Assembly: GCA_902485915.1 (NCBI GenBank)
Contig: CABTMH010000155.1
Location: 1-6,681 of the forward strand
From: an uncultured Oribacterium sp.
GTDB lineage: Bacteria > Bacillota > Clostridia > Lachnospirales > Lachnospiraceae
Length of the DNA stretch: 6,681 nt
Reading direction: 5' to 3'
The position numbers and the translations under genes are program-made. This document shows positions 1 to 5,842 of the stretch, one piece after another (within the stretch, counting starts at the first letter, position 1; each line of letters begins with the position of its first letter). The notes under the pieces were generated by a model. That model saw only the letters and a program-made list of their open reading frames with translations. It was not told the origin of the DNA and ran no database searches.

Positions 1-101
1 CGATTACGATACCGAAGCATGAACCTATCAAAAAAGTGTATGTAGAGATGGTAAAGCAGCTTGTAGAAAGTGAGGCGGTGAATGATGAAAACGCTGAATG
101 A
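1..101 (+). CDS. hicA: HicA-like toxin, C-terminal fragment (cut by window edge)
   Basis: An open frame enters from the left edge (frame of position 3) and ends at TGA 99-101, giving about 33 residues. The fragment begins ITIPKHEPIKKVYVEMVKQ. The ITIPKH strand followed by a basic helix resembles the end of HicA toxins, small dsRBD-fold mRNA interferases. The catalytic histidine region lies outside the window, so activity cannot be judged. The stop overlaps the downstream antitoxin start by 20 bases, which implies co-transcription and translational coupling, and toxin-first order is the usual order in hicAB loci. The call rests on the short tail plus the clear HicB partner. Another small toxin paired with a HicB-like antitoxin is possible. 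Confidence 0.72.
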   Translation, partial: ITIPKHEPIKKVYVEMVKQLVESEAVNDENAE

Positions 102-447
102 TTATTTGACGCTGAATTATCGTATGGAAATTGTAGAGGATCAGGACGAAGGCGGTTTCGTGGTTTCATTTCCGGAGCTTCCGGGATGTATTACCTGTGG
201 AGAAACTGTAGAAGCCGCTGTCGCGAACGCTTTAGATGCCAAGAAAGCATGGTTAGAAGCCGCTATGGAAGATGGTGTTGAAATCCATAAGCCGGACAGC
301 TTAGAGGATTATTCTGGACAGTTTAAACTTCGAATCCCACGAAGTCTTCATCGTTCCCTTGTAGAACATTCTAAGAGGGAAGGGATAAGCATGAATCAGT
401 ATTGTGTATATCTTCTTTCCAGAAACGATGCAGTTTATTCGAAGTAG
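82..447 (+). CDS. hicB: HicB family antitoxin with C-terminal ribbon-helix-helix domain
   Basis: This 121-residue protein should neutralise the HicA-like toxin encoded just upstream and repress their shared promoter. Residues about 9-65 form the HicB domain (partial RNase H-like fold), with the hallmark stretch GGFVVSFPELPGCITCGET at 24-42, followed by the helix that carries AKKAWLEAAMEDG. Residues about 79-115 (FKLRIPRSLHRSLVEHSKREG then ISMNQY) match an Arc/MetJ-type ribbon-helix-helix DNA-binding domain. GAGG at 72-75 lies 6 bases before ATG 82. A second ATG follows at 85, so the exact start is uncertain by one codon. The length is normal for HicB with an RHH domain. The operator and promoter lie upstream of the window. 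Downstream is a hairpin at 537-566. The family call is firm; function as an antitoxin is inferred from family and context. Confidence 0.93.
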   Translation: MMKTLNDYLTLNYRMEIVEDQDEGGFVVSFPELPGCITCGETVEAAVANALDAKKAWLEAAMEDGVEIHKPDSLEDYSGQFKLRIPRSLHRSLVEHSKREGISMNQYCVYLLSRNDAVYSK

Positions 448-536
448 CGGTCTCAGAGTATCTACGATTGTTATAACGAAGATTAACCCTTTGGCAACAG
501 AAAATCAGTAAGCTAAATAAAATCGTTTTTTTGAAA

Positions 537-575
537 GTAAGCGCTCAGTGTTATCTGAACGCTTACTTTATAATT
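537..575. terminator. probable bidirectional terminator between hicB and a - strand remnant
   Basis: GTAAGCGCTCAG (537-548) and CTGAACGCTTAC (555-566) form a 12-position stem around a 6-base loop. On the + strand there is one C-A mismatch, and TTTATAATTATG follows. On the - strand the mismatch becomes a G-U pair, so the stem is fully paired, but the following U-run is short (TTTC). It lies 89 bases after the hicB stop and 8 bases after the restored stop of the - strand remnant at 574. It could therefore serve either direction. The U-tracts are weak in both. Confidence 0.6.
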
Positions 576-739
576 ATGTTTTTCCTAAAAGTCCATCACC
601 AAGTTCTTCGAATAACGGCTCCGACAAATCACAGTCTTTACCTTTTTGACAGATTCTTCTCCGCATATTCCTGGCTCAGTTCCTCTGCCAGATACATATC
701 GCTCATGTAGTGCATATCAGAAACACCGTCACCACCGAA
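574..739 (-). pseudogene. frameshifted coding remnant, function unknown
   Basis: Just downstream of the guaA terminator, a protein-like stretch reads on the - strand. From ATG 715 it gives MHYMSDMYLAEEL then SQEYAEKNLSKR and stops at 638, only 25 residues. One frame over, the next stretch reads KGKDCDLSEPLFEELG then DGLLGKT and stops at 574. The two frames meet in an AAAAA run near 641-645. Removing one A joins them into a continuous acidic, helix-prone sequence of about 46 residues from ATG 715. Upstream of 740 the frame runs into the guaA terminator, so any original 5' end or promoter is missing. I do not recognise the family. It may be a decayed gene tail, a real 25-residue peptide, or chance. 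Confidence 0.35.
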
Positions 740-740
740 C

Positions 741-787
741 AAAAACAGAGGCTGAAACCCGCGAAAATCCGTGGGATTCAGCCTCTG
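741..787 (-). terminator. intrinsic terminator of guaA
   Basis: On the - strand CAGAGGCTGAA (787-777) pairs perfectly with TTCAGCCTCTG (756-746), and the inner part (CCCACGG with CGCGGG) extends the pairing. TTTTTG follows directly at 745-740. The stem begins 5 bases after the guaA stop codon. This is a strong Rho-independent terminator. Confidence 0.92.
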
Positions 788-792
788 AGAGA

Positions 793-2334
793 TTATTCGA
801 GTTCGATGGTTCCAGGCGGTTTGCTCGTAAGATCGTAGAATACGCGATTTACGCCCTTTACTTCGTTGATGATGCGGTTCATGCACTTCTGGAGTACTTC
901 GAACGGGATGTTCGTCACTTCTGCGGTCATGAAGTCGTCGGTTTCGACGGCACGCAGTACGACGGCATAGTCGTAGGTACGGAAGTCACCCATGACGCCG
1001 ACGGAGCGGACGTTTGTCAGGGCAGCGAAGTACTGGTTGATCTGACGATCGAGGCCGGCCTTCGCGATCTCCTCACGGTAGATGGCGTCGGCATCCTGTA
1101 CGATGCGTACCTTCTCCGGGGTTACCTCGCCGATGATACGTACGCCGAGACCAGGGCCCGGGAACGGCTGACGGTATACGAGATACTGCGGCAGTCCGAG
1201 CTCGAGGCCGACACGACGAACTTCATCCTTGAAGAGGAGGCGTAACGGCTCGATGATCTCCTTAAACTCGACATCCTTTGGCAGGCCGCCGACATTGTGA
1301 TGCGACTTGATCACGGCACCCTTGCCGAGGCCGGACTCTACGACGTCCGGATAGATGGTGCCCTGGCAGAGGAAATCGACCGCACCGATCTTCTTCGCCT
1401 CACGCTCGAAGACACGGATAAACTGCTCACCGATGATCTTCCGCTTCTGCTCCGGCTCCGTCACACCGGCGAGCTTCTCGAAGTACTCCGGTCCGGCGTT
1501 CACACGGATGAAATTGAGGTCATACTGACCGTTCGGTCCGAAGATGGACTCGACCTCATCGCCCTCGTTCTTACGAAGCAGGCCATGGTCGACGAATACA
1601 CAGGTCAGCTGCTTACCGATGGCCTTCGCCATCAGGGTAGCGGCTACGGAAGAGTCCACACCGCCACTCAGTGCGAGCAGAACCTTTCCATCCTTTACTG
1701 TCTCACGGATCTCTGCGATCTTATCCTGTACGAAGGTCTCCATCTTCCAGTCGCCTGCGCACTTGCAGACATTATAGAGGAAGTTATGGAAGAGCTTGTG
1801 TCCCTCGACGGAGTGCTGTACCTCCGGGTGGAACTGTACGGCGTAGATCTGACGTGCCGGATCTTCCATGCCGGCCACCGGACAGTCTGCGGTATGGGCG
1901 ATGATATGGAAGCCCTCCGGTACCTCTGCGATGTAATCGGTGTGGGACATCCACATCGTGGTCTCGTCGGAGATGCCATGCAGTACGGAATCCGGACGAT
2001 CGATGAGCACCTTCGTGTGTCCATACTCGGAAACTGGTGCGGTCTTTACGACGCCACCGAGCTCATACGCGATCAGCTGTGCACCATAGCAGATGCCGAG
2101 GATCGGGATCCCCATCGAGAAGATGGCCGGGTCGATATGCTGGGACTCTTCTCTGTACACGGACTGCGGTCCGCCAGTGAAGATGATTCCCTTCGGGTTC
2201 AGAGCCTTCAACTGATCGAGGCCCATAGAAGACGGATGCACCTCGGCATATACACCGAGATCACGAATTCGTCTTGCGATTAGCTGGTTGTACTGTCCAC
2301 CGAAGTCCAGTACGACGACGCGTTCTTTTGCCAT
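793..2334 (-). CDS. guaA: GMP synthase (glutamine-hydrolysing)
   Basis: GuaA makes GMP from XMP, ATP and glutamine, the last step of de novo guanine nucleotide synthesis, in the cytoplasm. All parts of the 513-residue enzyme are present. The N-terminal class I glutamine amidotransferase (about 5-190) has the nucleophile Cys82 in GICYGAQ and the His169/Glu171 pair in QFHPEV. The ATP-pyrophosphatase domain begins near 200, with the P-loop SGGVDSS at 223-229 and the substrate region KSHHNVGG at 343-350. The C-terminal dimerisation domain ends TSKPPGTIELE, where many homologues have IEWE. ATG 2334 has AAAGGAG 5 bases upstream and gives the standard N-terminus (VVVLDFGGQYNQLIARRIR). A sigma-A-type promoter lies at 2405-2433 and a terminator at 741-787, so it is probably monocistronic. 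No purine riboswitch is visible in its short leader. Confidence 0.98.
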   Translation of the reverse strand: MAKERVVVLDFGGQYNQLIARRIRDLGVYAEVHPSSMGLDQLKALNPKGIIFTGGPQSVYREESQHIDPAIFSMGIPILGICYGAQLIAYELGGVVKTAPVSEYGHTKVLIDRPDSVLHGISDETTMWMSHTDYIAEVPEGFHIIAHTADCPVAGMEDPARQIYAVQFHPEVQHSVEGHKLFHNFLYNVCKCAGDWKMETFVQDKIAEIRETVKDGKVLLALSGGVDSSVAATLMAKAIGKQLTCVFVDHGLLRKNEGDEVESIFGPNGQYDLNFIRVNAGPEYFEKLAGVTEPEQKRKIIGEQFIRVFEREAKKIGAVDFLCQGTIYPDVVESGLGKGAVIKSHHNVGGLPKDVEFKEIIEPLRLLFKDEVRRVGLELGLPQYLVYRQPFPGPGLGVRIIGEVTPEKVRIVQDADAIYREEIAKAGLDRQINQYFAALTNVRSVGVMGDFRTYDYAVVLRAVETDDFMTAEVTNIPFEVLQKCMNRIINEVKGVNRVFYDLTSKPPGTIELE

Positions 2335-2404
2335 TGTAGCTCCTTTTTACTAGCATGCGTTCTTCTGTTTAAAACATCAAAACGGATGATTTTATCAATA
2401 AATT

Positions 2405-2433
2405 ATTATATGCGACGCTACTATCATGCGCAA
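2405..2433 (-). promoter_or_regulatory. sigma-A-type promoter of guaA
   Basis: On the - strand TTGCGC (2433-2428) and a perfect TATAAT (2410-2405) are separated by exactly 17 bases. Transcription would start near 2398, giving a leader of about 64 nt before ATG 2334. It lies in the gap between mgtE and guaA, which explains how guaA can be expressed apart from mgtE. Confidence 0.78.
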
Positions 2434-2437
2434 GAGA

Positions 2438-2487
2438 CGAATTTCGTTTTATACGATATGTACGAATTTTGATTTATACGATATGTA
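2438..2487 (-). repeat. 25-bp tandem duplication at the 3' end of mgtE
   Basis: Two adjacent 25-base units, 2438-2462 and 2463-2487, match at 23 of 25 positions. Both contain TACATATCGTATAA on the - strand. In the unit at 2463-2487 this encodes the final His-Ile-Val and the stop of mgtE. The second unit copies that sequence just beyond the stop. It probably arose by slippage or local duplication. Confidence 0.85.
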
Positions 2488-3868
2488 AAATCTCGATGAG
2501 GAGCAGCCATGCGAGACCATAATATGTCACAACGGCTACGAGGTCGTTCACGGTCGTGATCAGCGGGCCGGATGCCACCGCCGGGTCTACCTTCACCTTA
2601 TGGAAGAACAGCGGCACCAGGGTACCGACGAGGCTCGAGATCACGATCGCCACCAGCAGGGAGATGCCTACGCATCCGGAAATCAGCATTGCCGTACCGA
2701 AGGTATAGCCCTTAAACATCGCGATGTATGCGCCGAGACAGATCACCGCCAGCACGCCGAGCAGCGAACCGTTGCAGAAGCCGATCTTCATCTCCTTCGC
2801 GATGAGATGCCACTTATCCTTCGCATCGAGGTTCTCGTCCATCAGCACGCGGATCGTCACCGCCAGCGACTGGGTGCCGACGTTACCGGCCATGTCGAGG
2901 ATCAGCGACTGGAAGCAGATGACGATCGGCAGGATCGCCACGACGCCCTCGAAGGCACCGACCACCGAGGATACGACCATGCCGAGGAAAAGCAGGATGA
3001 CGAGCCATGGCAGACGCTTCTTCACACTGTCCTTCGTGGTCTCGTTCAGATCCTCCTCCGCAGCGAGACCTGCCAGCTTCGCGTAGTCCTCACTGATTTC
3101 ATCGTCGACCGCTTCGGTGACATCCTGCGCCGTGATGATACCGATGATCTTACGATCCTGGTTCAGGACCGGGAGGGAATCCTCCGCGTAGTCCTTGATC
3201 TTCTCGATGCTCTCCGAGATTTTCTCATGATCCATCAGGTACGGATAGGAATCACTGATGATGGAATCGAGCGGCACGTTGTCGCGGGCGACGATGAGAT
3301 CCTTCAGATTGATGGCGCCGCAGAAACGCTTGCGGTCATCCACCACATAGATGGTGGAGATATTGTCATGATCACCGGCCTGCTGGATCAGCTCGTGCAT
3401 CGCCTGGCGGATCGTAAGGTTCCGGCGGATGCGGATATAGTTCGTCGTGATGAGACTTCCGATCTCATCGTCGTCATAAGAGTTGATGAGGCGGATCTCG
3501 GTCTTCGTCTCGTCGTCGATCATCGGACGGAGCTTGACGCGCACGCTCTCGTCGATATCCTCCCAGAGATCGATCGCATCATCTGCGTCCATCTCGTTGA
3601 TGATCTCCGCGAGCTTCACGATACCGATCTCCTCGATGTACTCGGACGGAGTATCCAGATAGGAAATTACCTCCGCGAGCCACTCCGCATCGAGCGCCGT
3701 ATAGAGCAGATTCCGCTCCGCGCGGTTCAGGAGCTCGAAGCTCTGCGCGATATCGTTCTCATGGTAGCCGCGGAGCTCCTCGCGCATCTCATCCAGGGAG
3801 TGCGATGAGCGGACGATGTCTACAATCTCCTCCGTATATACAGGTTCCTTTAAAACTTCCTTCATCAT
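2474..3868 (-). CDS. mgtE: Magnesium transporter MgtE (CBS-domain Mg2+ channel)
   Basis: MgtE is a dimeric inner-membrane Mg2+ channel gated by cytoplasmic Mg2+. The 464-residue product has the full architecture: an acidic helical N domain (about 15-135), paired CBS domains (about 140-262, including STIYVVDDRKRFCGAINLKDL and SLPVLNQDRKIIGIITAQDV), a connecting helix with KKRLPWLV near 283-290, and a five-helix membrane domain (about 287-462). The pore signatures AGNVGTQSLAV (327-337) and DPAVASGPLITTVND (428-442) are present. Asp428 and Asp442 keep the 14-residue spacing of the two conserved acidic residues of Thermus MgtE, including the selectivity aspartate. ATG 3868 has AAAGGAGG 7 bases upstream; a second ATG follows directly. 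No clear terminator separates it from guaA, but guaA has its own promoter. The preceding leader is long and structured (see 3869-4225). Confidence 0.97.
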   Translation of the reverse strand: MMKEVLKEPVYTEEIVDIVRSSHSLDEMREELRGYHENDIAQSFELLNRAERNLLYTALDAEWLAEVISYLDTPSEYIEEIGIVKLAEIINEMDADDAIDLWEDIDESVRVKLRPMIDDETKTEIRLINSYDDDEIGSLITTNYIRIRRNLTIRQAMHELIQQAGDHDNISTIYVVDDRKRFCGAINLKDLIVARDNVPLDSIISDSYPYLMDHEKISESIEKIKDYAEDSLPVLNQDRKIIGIITAQDVTEAVDDEISEDYAKLAGLAAEEDLNETTKDSVKKRLPWLVILLFLGMVVSSVVGAFEGVVAILPIVICFQSLILDMAGNVGTQSLAVTIRVLMDENLDAKDKWHLIAKEMKIGFCNGSLLGVLAVICLGAYIAMFKGYTFGTAMLISGCVGISLLVAIVISSLVGTLVPLFFHKVKVDPAVASGPLITTVNDLVAVVTYYGLAWLLLIEILHIV

Positions 3869-3875
3869 GATGAAG

Positions 3876-3899
3876 CCTCCTTTCTCCCCCGAAAAAAGG
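3876..3899 (-). promoter_or_regulatory. mgtE ribosome binding site with possible masking hairpin
   Basis: The Shine-Dalgarno sequence AAAGGAGG (3883-3876) lies 7 bases before ATG 3868. Immediately upstream, CCTTTTT (3899-3893) can pair with AGAAAGG (3885-3879) across a 7-base loop. This is 7 pairs with one G-U, and it would cover part of the Shine-Dalgarno sequence. Farther upstream GAAGCCTTC (3977-3969) can pair with GGAGGCTTC (3880-3872), 9 pairs with one G-U. Whether either forms is not known. Confidence 0.4.
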
Positions 3900-3903
3900 G
3901 CAC

Positions 3904-3968
3904 AAAAAATCCATCGTCACATACGCTGTGCACAATCAGAAGTTGTGAATTCAGTCTCAACGATGGAT
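3904..3968 (-). terminator. terminator-like three-way-junction hairpin in the mgtE leader
   Basis: On the - strand ATCCATCGT (3968-3960) pairs perfectly with ACGATGGAT (3917-3909), and the final T of that arm starts a six-base T-run (3909-3904). Inside the 9-bp stem are two further hairpins: CACAA/TTGTG (3947-3931, 7-base loop) and CACA/TGTG (3930-3918, 5-base loop). The two inner hairpins abut each other, and one abuts the closing stem. The remaining junction strand is 12 bases (3959-3948). This compact shape resembles a riboswitch aptamer or an attenuator. It sits about 20 bases upstream of the mgtE Shine-Dalgarno sequence. Confidence 0.5.
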
Positions 3969-4088
3969 GAAGGCTTCTATACTATATAAGGGCGCATCAA
4001 TCGATGGATGTTTACAGCTGCTCTGCCTCCCGATATAAAAAGGCATATCCTGCTGTACATCATCAATCAGCGACCGATTCGGTACGAA

Positions 4089-4196
4089 TCACTCCAGACG
4101 CCTGCAAAAGAGGCCTAAGTGCTCTGCGTTCACATAGTATACAAGCCCGAATCCATCCTTCTGTGTACTTCGACTTCCACCATCACAACTGTCCAT
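4089..4196 (-). CDS. 35-residue small ORF, candidate leader peptide of mgtE
   Basis: ATG 4196 to TGA 4089 encodes MDSCDGGSRSTQKDGFGL followed by VYYVNAEHLGLFCRRLE. A consensus AAAGGAGG lies 8 bases before the ATG, as strong as the site of mgtE itself, and a good promoter lies upstream (4232-4260). No larger gene begins here, and mgtE is the next gene downstream on this strand, 220 bases away. There is no signal peptide or membrane segment, and I recognise no family. The TGA overlaps a 6-bp hairpin (4076-4090), so a ribosome at the stop would block that hairpin. It may be a regulatory leader peptide, a free small protein, or the truncated head of a lost gene. Confidence 0.5.
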   Translation of the reverse strand: MDSCDGGSRSTQKDGFGLVYYVNAEHLGLFCRRLE

Positions 4197-4231
4197 ATAC
4201 TTATCCTCCTTTGTTCATTTTTTTCATACTA

Positions 4232-4260
4232 ACTATAACATCAACCACCCCGCGGTTCAA
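4232..4260 (-). promoter_or_regulatory. sigma-A-type promoter driving the mgtE leader
   Basis: On the - strand TTGAAC (4260-4255) and TATAGT (4237-4232) are separated by 17 bases. A TG at 4240-4239 gives an extended -10 element. Transcription would start near 4225, about 29 bases before ATG 4196. A weaker -10-like TATAGT occurs at 3986-3981, nearer mgtE, but it has no convincing -35. Confidence 0.75.
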
Positions 4261-4291
4261 GTAAGCCTCAGGAAAAGCCGGTTAACTGTTT

Positions 4292-4397
4292 TTAAAAAGT
4301 TACTGTTCGTTTGTGTACTGATCAGGCAGAGGGCCGGAGTCGGCGGCCATGGAGGCCCCTGCCTGAATCCAGTTGACGAGTAAACAGTAATTAAAAA
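4292..4397. mobile_element. MITE-like imperfect inverted repeat, about 91 bp
   Basis: TTACTGTT (4300-4307) and AACAGTAA (4383-4390) are terminal inverted repeats. Between them TCAGGCAG-A-GGGCC (4322-4335) pairs with GGCCC-CTGCCTGA (4353-4365), 13 bp with one bulged A, and the intervening arms are partly complementary. The core is flanked by TTAAAAA on both sides (4292-4298 and 4391-4397), a possible 7-bp target duplication with one extra G at the left junction. No coding sequence lies inside. The right flank abuts the permease terminator and shares its A-run, so the flanking repeat could be coincidental. It could instead be a structured RNA or a second terminator. Confidence 0.45.
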
Positions 4398-4422
4398 ACC
4401 GCCGGGGCAGGTGCCCCGGCGG
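4393..4422 (-). terminator. intrinsic terminator of the purine permease
   Basis: CCGCCGGGGC (4399-4408) and GCCCCGGCGG (4413-4422) form a perfect 10-bp GC-rich stem with a 4-base loop. On the - strand TTTTTT (4398-4393) follows. The stem begins 15 bases after the permease stop codon. A very strong terminator. Confidence 0.95.
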
Positions 4423-4437
4423 TGATAAAGCGAAGGA

Positions 4438-5802
4438 TTACAGCATGATGTACTTCAGTACGAAAAGGATCGCAAGTACATACATCAGCGGTGTGACAGA
4501 CTTGCTCTTTCCGGACAGTACGTGAAGCAGCACGTACGAGATGATACCCAGGGAGATACCCTCAGAGATGGAATACAGGAACGGCATCGCGAAGATCGCG
4601 ATGTATGCCGGGATCGCCTCGAGAAGGTCATCCCACTCTACCTTCACAACCTGCTGGATCATCAGGAATCCGACGATAACCAGTGCCGGAGCGGTCGCGA
4701 AGCTCGGGATCGCCAGGAAGATCGGGGAGAAGAACAGTGCGAGCAGGAAGAAGATACCGGATACGACCGCGGTGAGACCGCTACGGCCGCCCTCTGCGAT
4801 ACCGGAGCTGGACTCGACGAAGGTCGTGATGGTGGACGTACCGAGGCAGGCACCCACCATGGTTCCGATGGAGTCTGCGAGCAGTGCGCCCTTGATCTCC
4901 GGAAGCTTGCCCTCCTCATCGAGCATGTCTGCCTTCGAAGCACAGCCGATCAGGGTTCCGAGTGTATCGAAGATATCGACGAACAGGAAAGCGAACAGTA
5001 CCGAGAAGAAGTCAAGCGGATGCTCTGCGATGATGGAGAAATCAAACTTGAACAGGGTCGGTGCGATCGATGCCGGCATGGAAACGACACCGGACGGGAT
5101 CAGGCTGTAGAAGCCGGCATCCGGATTCGGTACGTAGATGCCTGCCAGCTGGCAGAGGATACCGAGAATCCAGGTGACGAAGATACCGATGAGGATGTTA
5201 CCTCTTACACCCTTGATGACGAGGTAGCCGGTGATGATGATACCGATCAGCGCAAGCAGTACAGTGATACCCTCTGAGTTAAAGGTACCCGCCTTTACAG
5301 ACTGTGAAAAGCTGAAGATGGTTACGAGTGTGGAAGAATCCACTGCGATGTGGGCGTTCTGAAGACCGATGAAGCAGATGAACAGACCGATACCGACGGA
5401 AACACCATACTTCAGTGTCTGCGGAATCGCGTTGAAGATCGCCTCACGGACGTTCGTCAGTGACAGAAGGATGAAGACGAGACCCTCTGCAAATACAGCG
5501 GTCAGCGCAACCTCCCAGGAGTAGCCCATGCCTAACACGACGGTGTACGCGAAGTAAGCATTGAGACCCATACCTGCTGACAGAACAAACGGAAGGTTTG
5601 CAAGAAATGCCATGCAGAAGGATGCGAGCGCCGAAGCCAGCGCAGTCGCTGTGAAGACCGCACCGGAGTCCATGCCAGTGGCTCCGAGGATGCTCGGGTT
5701 AACGGCCAGAATATAGGCCATGGTCATGAATGTCGTGATACCGGCAATCATCTCGGTACGTACGTCCGTACCTTTTTCTTTCAGCTTGAAAAACTTTTCC
5801 AT
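4438..5802 (-). CDS. NCS2-family purine base permease (AzgA/PbuG-like)
   Basis: This 454-residue, 12- to 14-helix membrane protein imports a purine base, probably with protons. Signatures of the AzgA branch are present: MTMAYILAVNPSILG (26-40), AGMGLNAYFAY (76-86), FVDIFDTLGTLIG (274-286) and GTSTITTFVESSSGIAEGG (321-339). AzgA-branch proteins take up adenine, guanine or hypoxanthine. Nearby guaA favours guanine/hypoxanthine, but the sequence does not settle the substrate. I chose ATG 5802 because AAGGAGG lies 9 bases upstream and the product begins in the family manner (MEKFFKLKEKGTDVRTE). An upstream TTG at 5889 would add 29 residues read from leader hairpins. It has its own promoter, structured leader and terminator. 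No classical purine aptamer is visible. Confidence 0.95.
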   Translation of the reverse strand: MEKFFKLKEKGTDVRTEMIAGITTFMTMAYILAVNPSILGATGMDSGAVFTATALASALASFCMAFLANLPFVLSAGMGLNAYFAYTVVLGMGYSWEVALTAVFAEGLVFILLSLTNVREAIFNAIPQTLKYGVSVGIGLFICFIGLQNAHIAVDSSTLVTIFSFSQSVKAGTFNSEGITVLLALIGIIITGYLVIKGVRGNILIGIFVTWILGILCQLAGIYVPNPDAGFYSLIPSGVVSMPASIAPTLFKFDFSIIAEHPLDFFSVLFAFLFVDIFDTLGTLIGCASKADMLDEEGKLPEIKGALLADSIGTMVGACLGTSTITTFVESSSGIAEGGRSGLTAVVSGIFFLLALFFSPIFLAIPSFATAPALVIVGFLMIQQVVKVEWDDLLEAIPAYIAIFAMPFLYSISEGISLGIISYVLLHVLSGKSKSVTPLMYVLAILFVLKYIML

Positions 5803-5842
5803 ACGAAATAGCCTCCTTGTTTTAAACGACACAGAGCTGATT

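Larger units (their letters stand above)
3869..4225 (-). promoter_or_regulatory. long structured 5' leader of mgtE (candidate attenuator)
   Basis: From the predicted start site near 4225 to the mgtE start codon the transcript would carry about 357 untranslated or leader-peptide nucleotides. In order it contains a 35-codon small ORF, a 6-bp hairpin with a 3-base loop (GATTCG/CGAATC, 4076-4090) that begins inside the small ORF's stop codon, and a nested hairpin (CAGC-TGCCT/AGGCA-GCTG) at about 4017-4055. After these come a three-way-junction hairpin followed by U6 and a hairpin over the Shine-Dalgarno sequence. I see no M-box (ykoK) consensus such as the GGUGAGGCUCCU core. Regulation by Mg2+ or by translation of the small ORF is inferred from layout only. 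Confidence 0.5.

Noticed and set aside
646..2283. Long + strand and alternate-frame ORFs opposite guaA (for example 646-1245 and 1297-2283)
   Set aside because: They lie antisense to a textbook guaA with all catalytic motifs. Their translations are low-complexity shadows of the codon bias, without family motifs.
2335..2473. Purine riboswitch upstream of guaA
   Set aside because: The predicted leader is only about 64 nt and shows no TATA-GTTTCTACC-CCGTAAA type consensus.
2600..3808. 402-residue + strand ORF opposite mgtE
   Set aside because: Its product is rich in Asp, Arg and His as expected from the complement of acidic codons. It has no ribosome binding site or recognisable domain, and mgtE is certain.
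3976..4000. A promoter close to mgtE using TATAGT at 3986-3981
   Set aside because: No acceptable -35 at 16-18 bases. The promoter at 4232-4260 is far better. It remains possible as a weak secondary start.
4113..4123. 11-base match GCCTAAGTGCT between the mgtE leader (+ strand) and the tmRNA tag end (6338-6348)
   Set aside because: Several 11-base matches are expected by chance in a window of this size, and the two contexts share nothing else.
4004..4264. 86-residue + strand ORF in the mgtE-permease gap
   Set aside because: No ribosome binding site and no family features. It is antisense to the better supported small ORF, promoter and leader on the - strand.
4522..5277. + strand ORFs opposite the permease (4522-5277, 4541-5110) and the - strand alternate frame 4662-4943
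   Set aside because: Shadows of the permease gene, whose NCS2 motifs are unambiguous.
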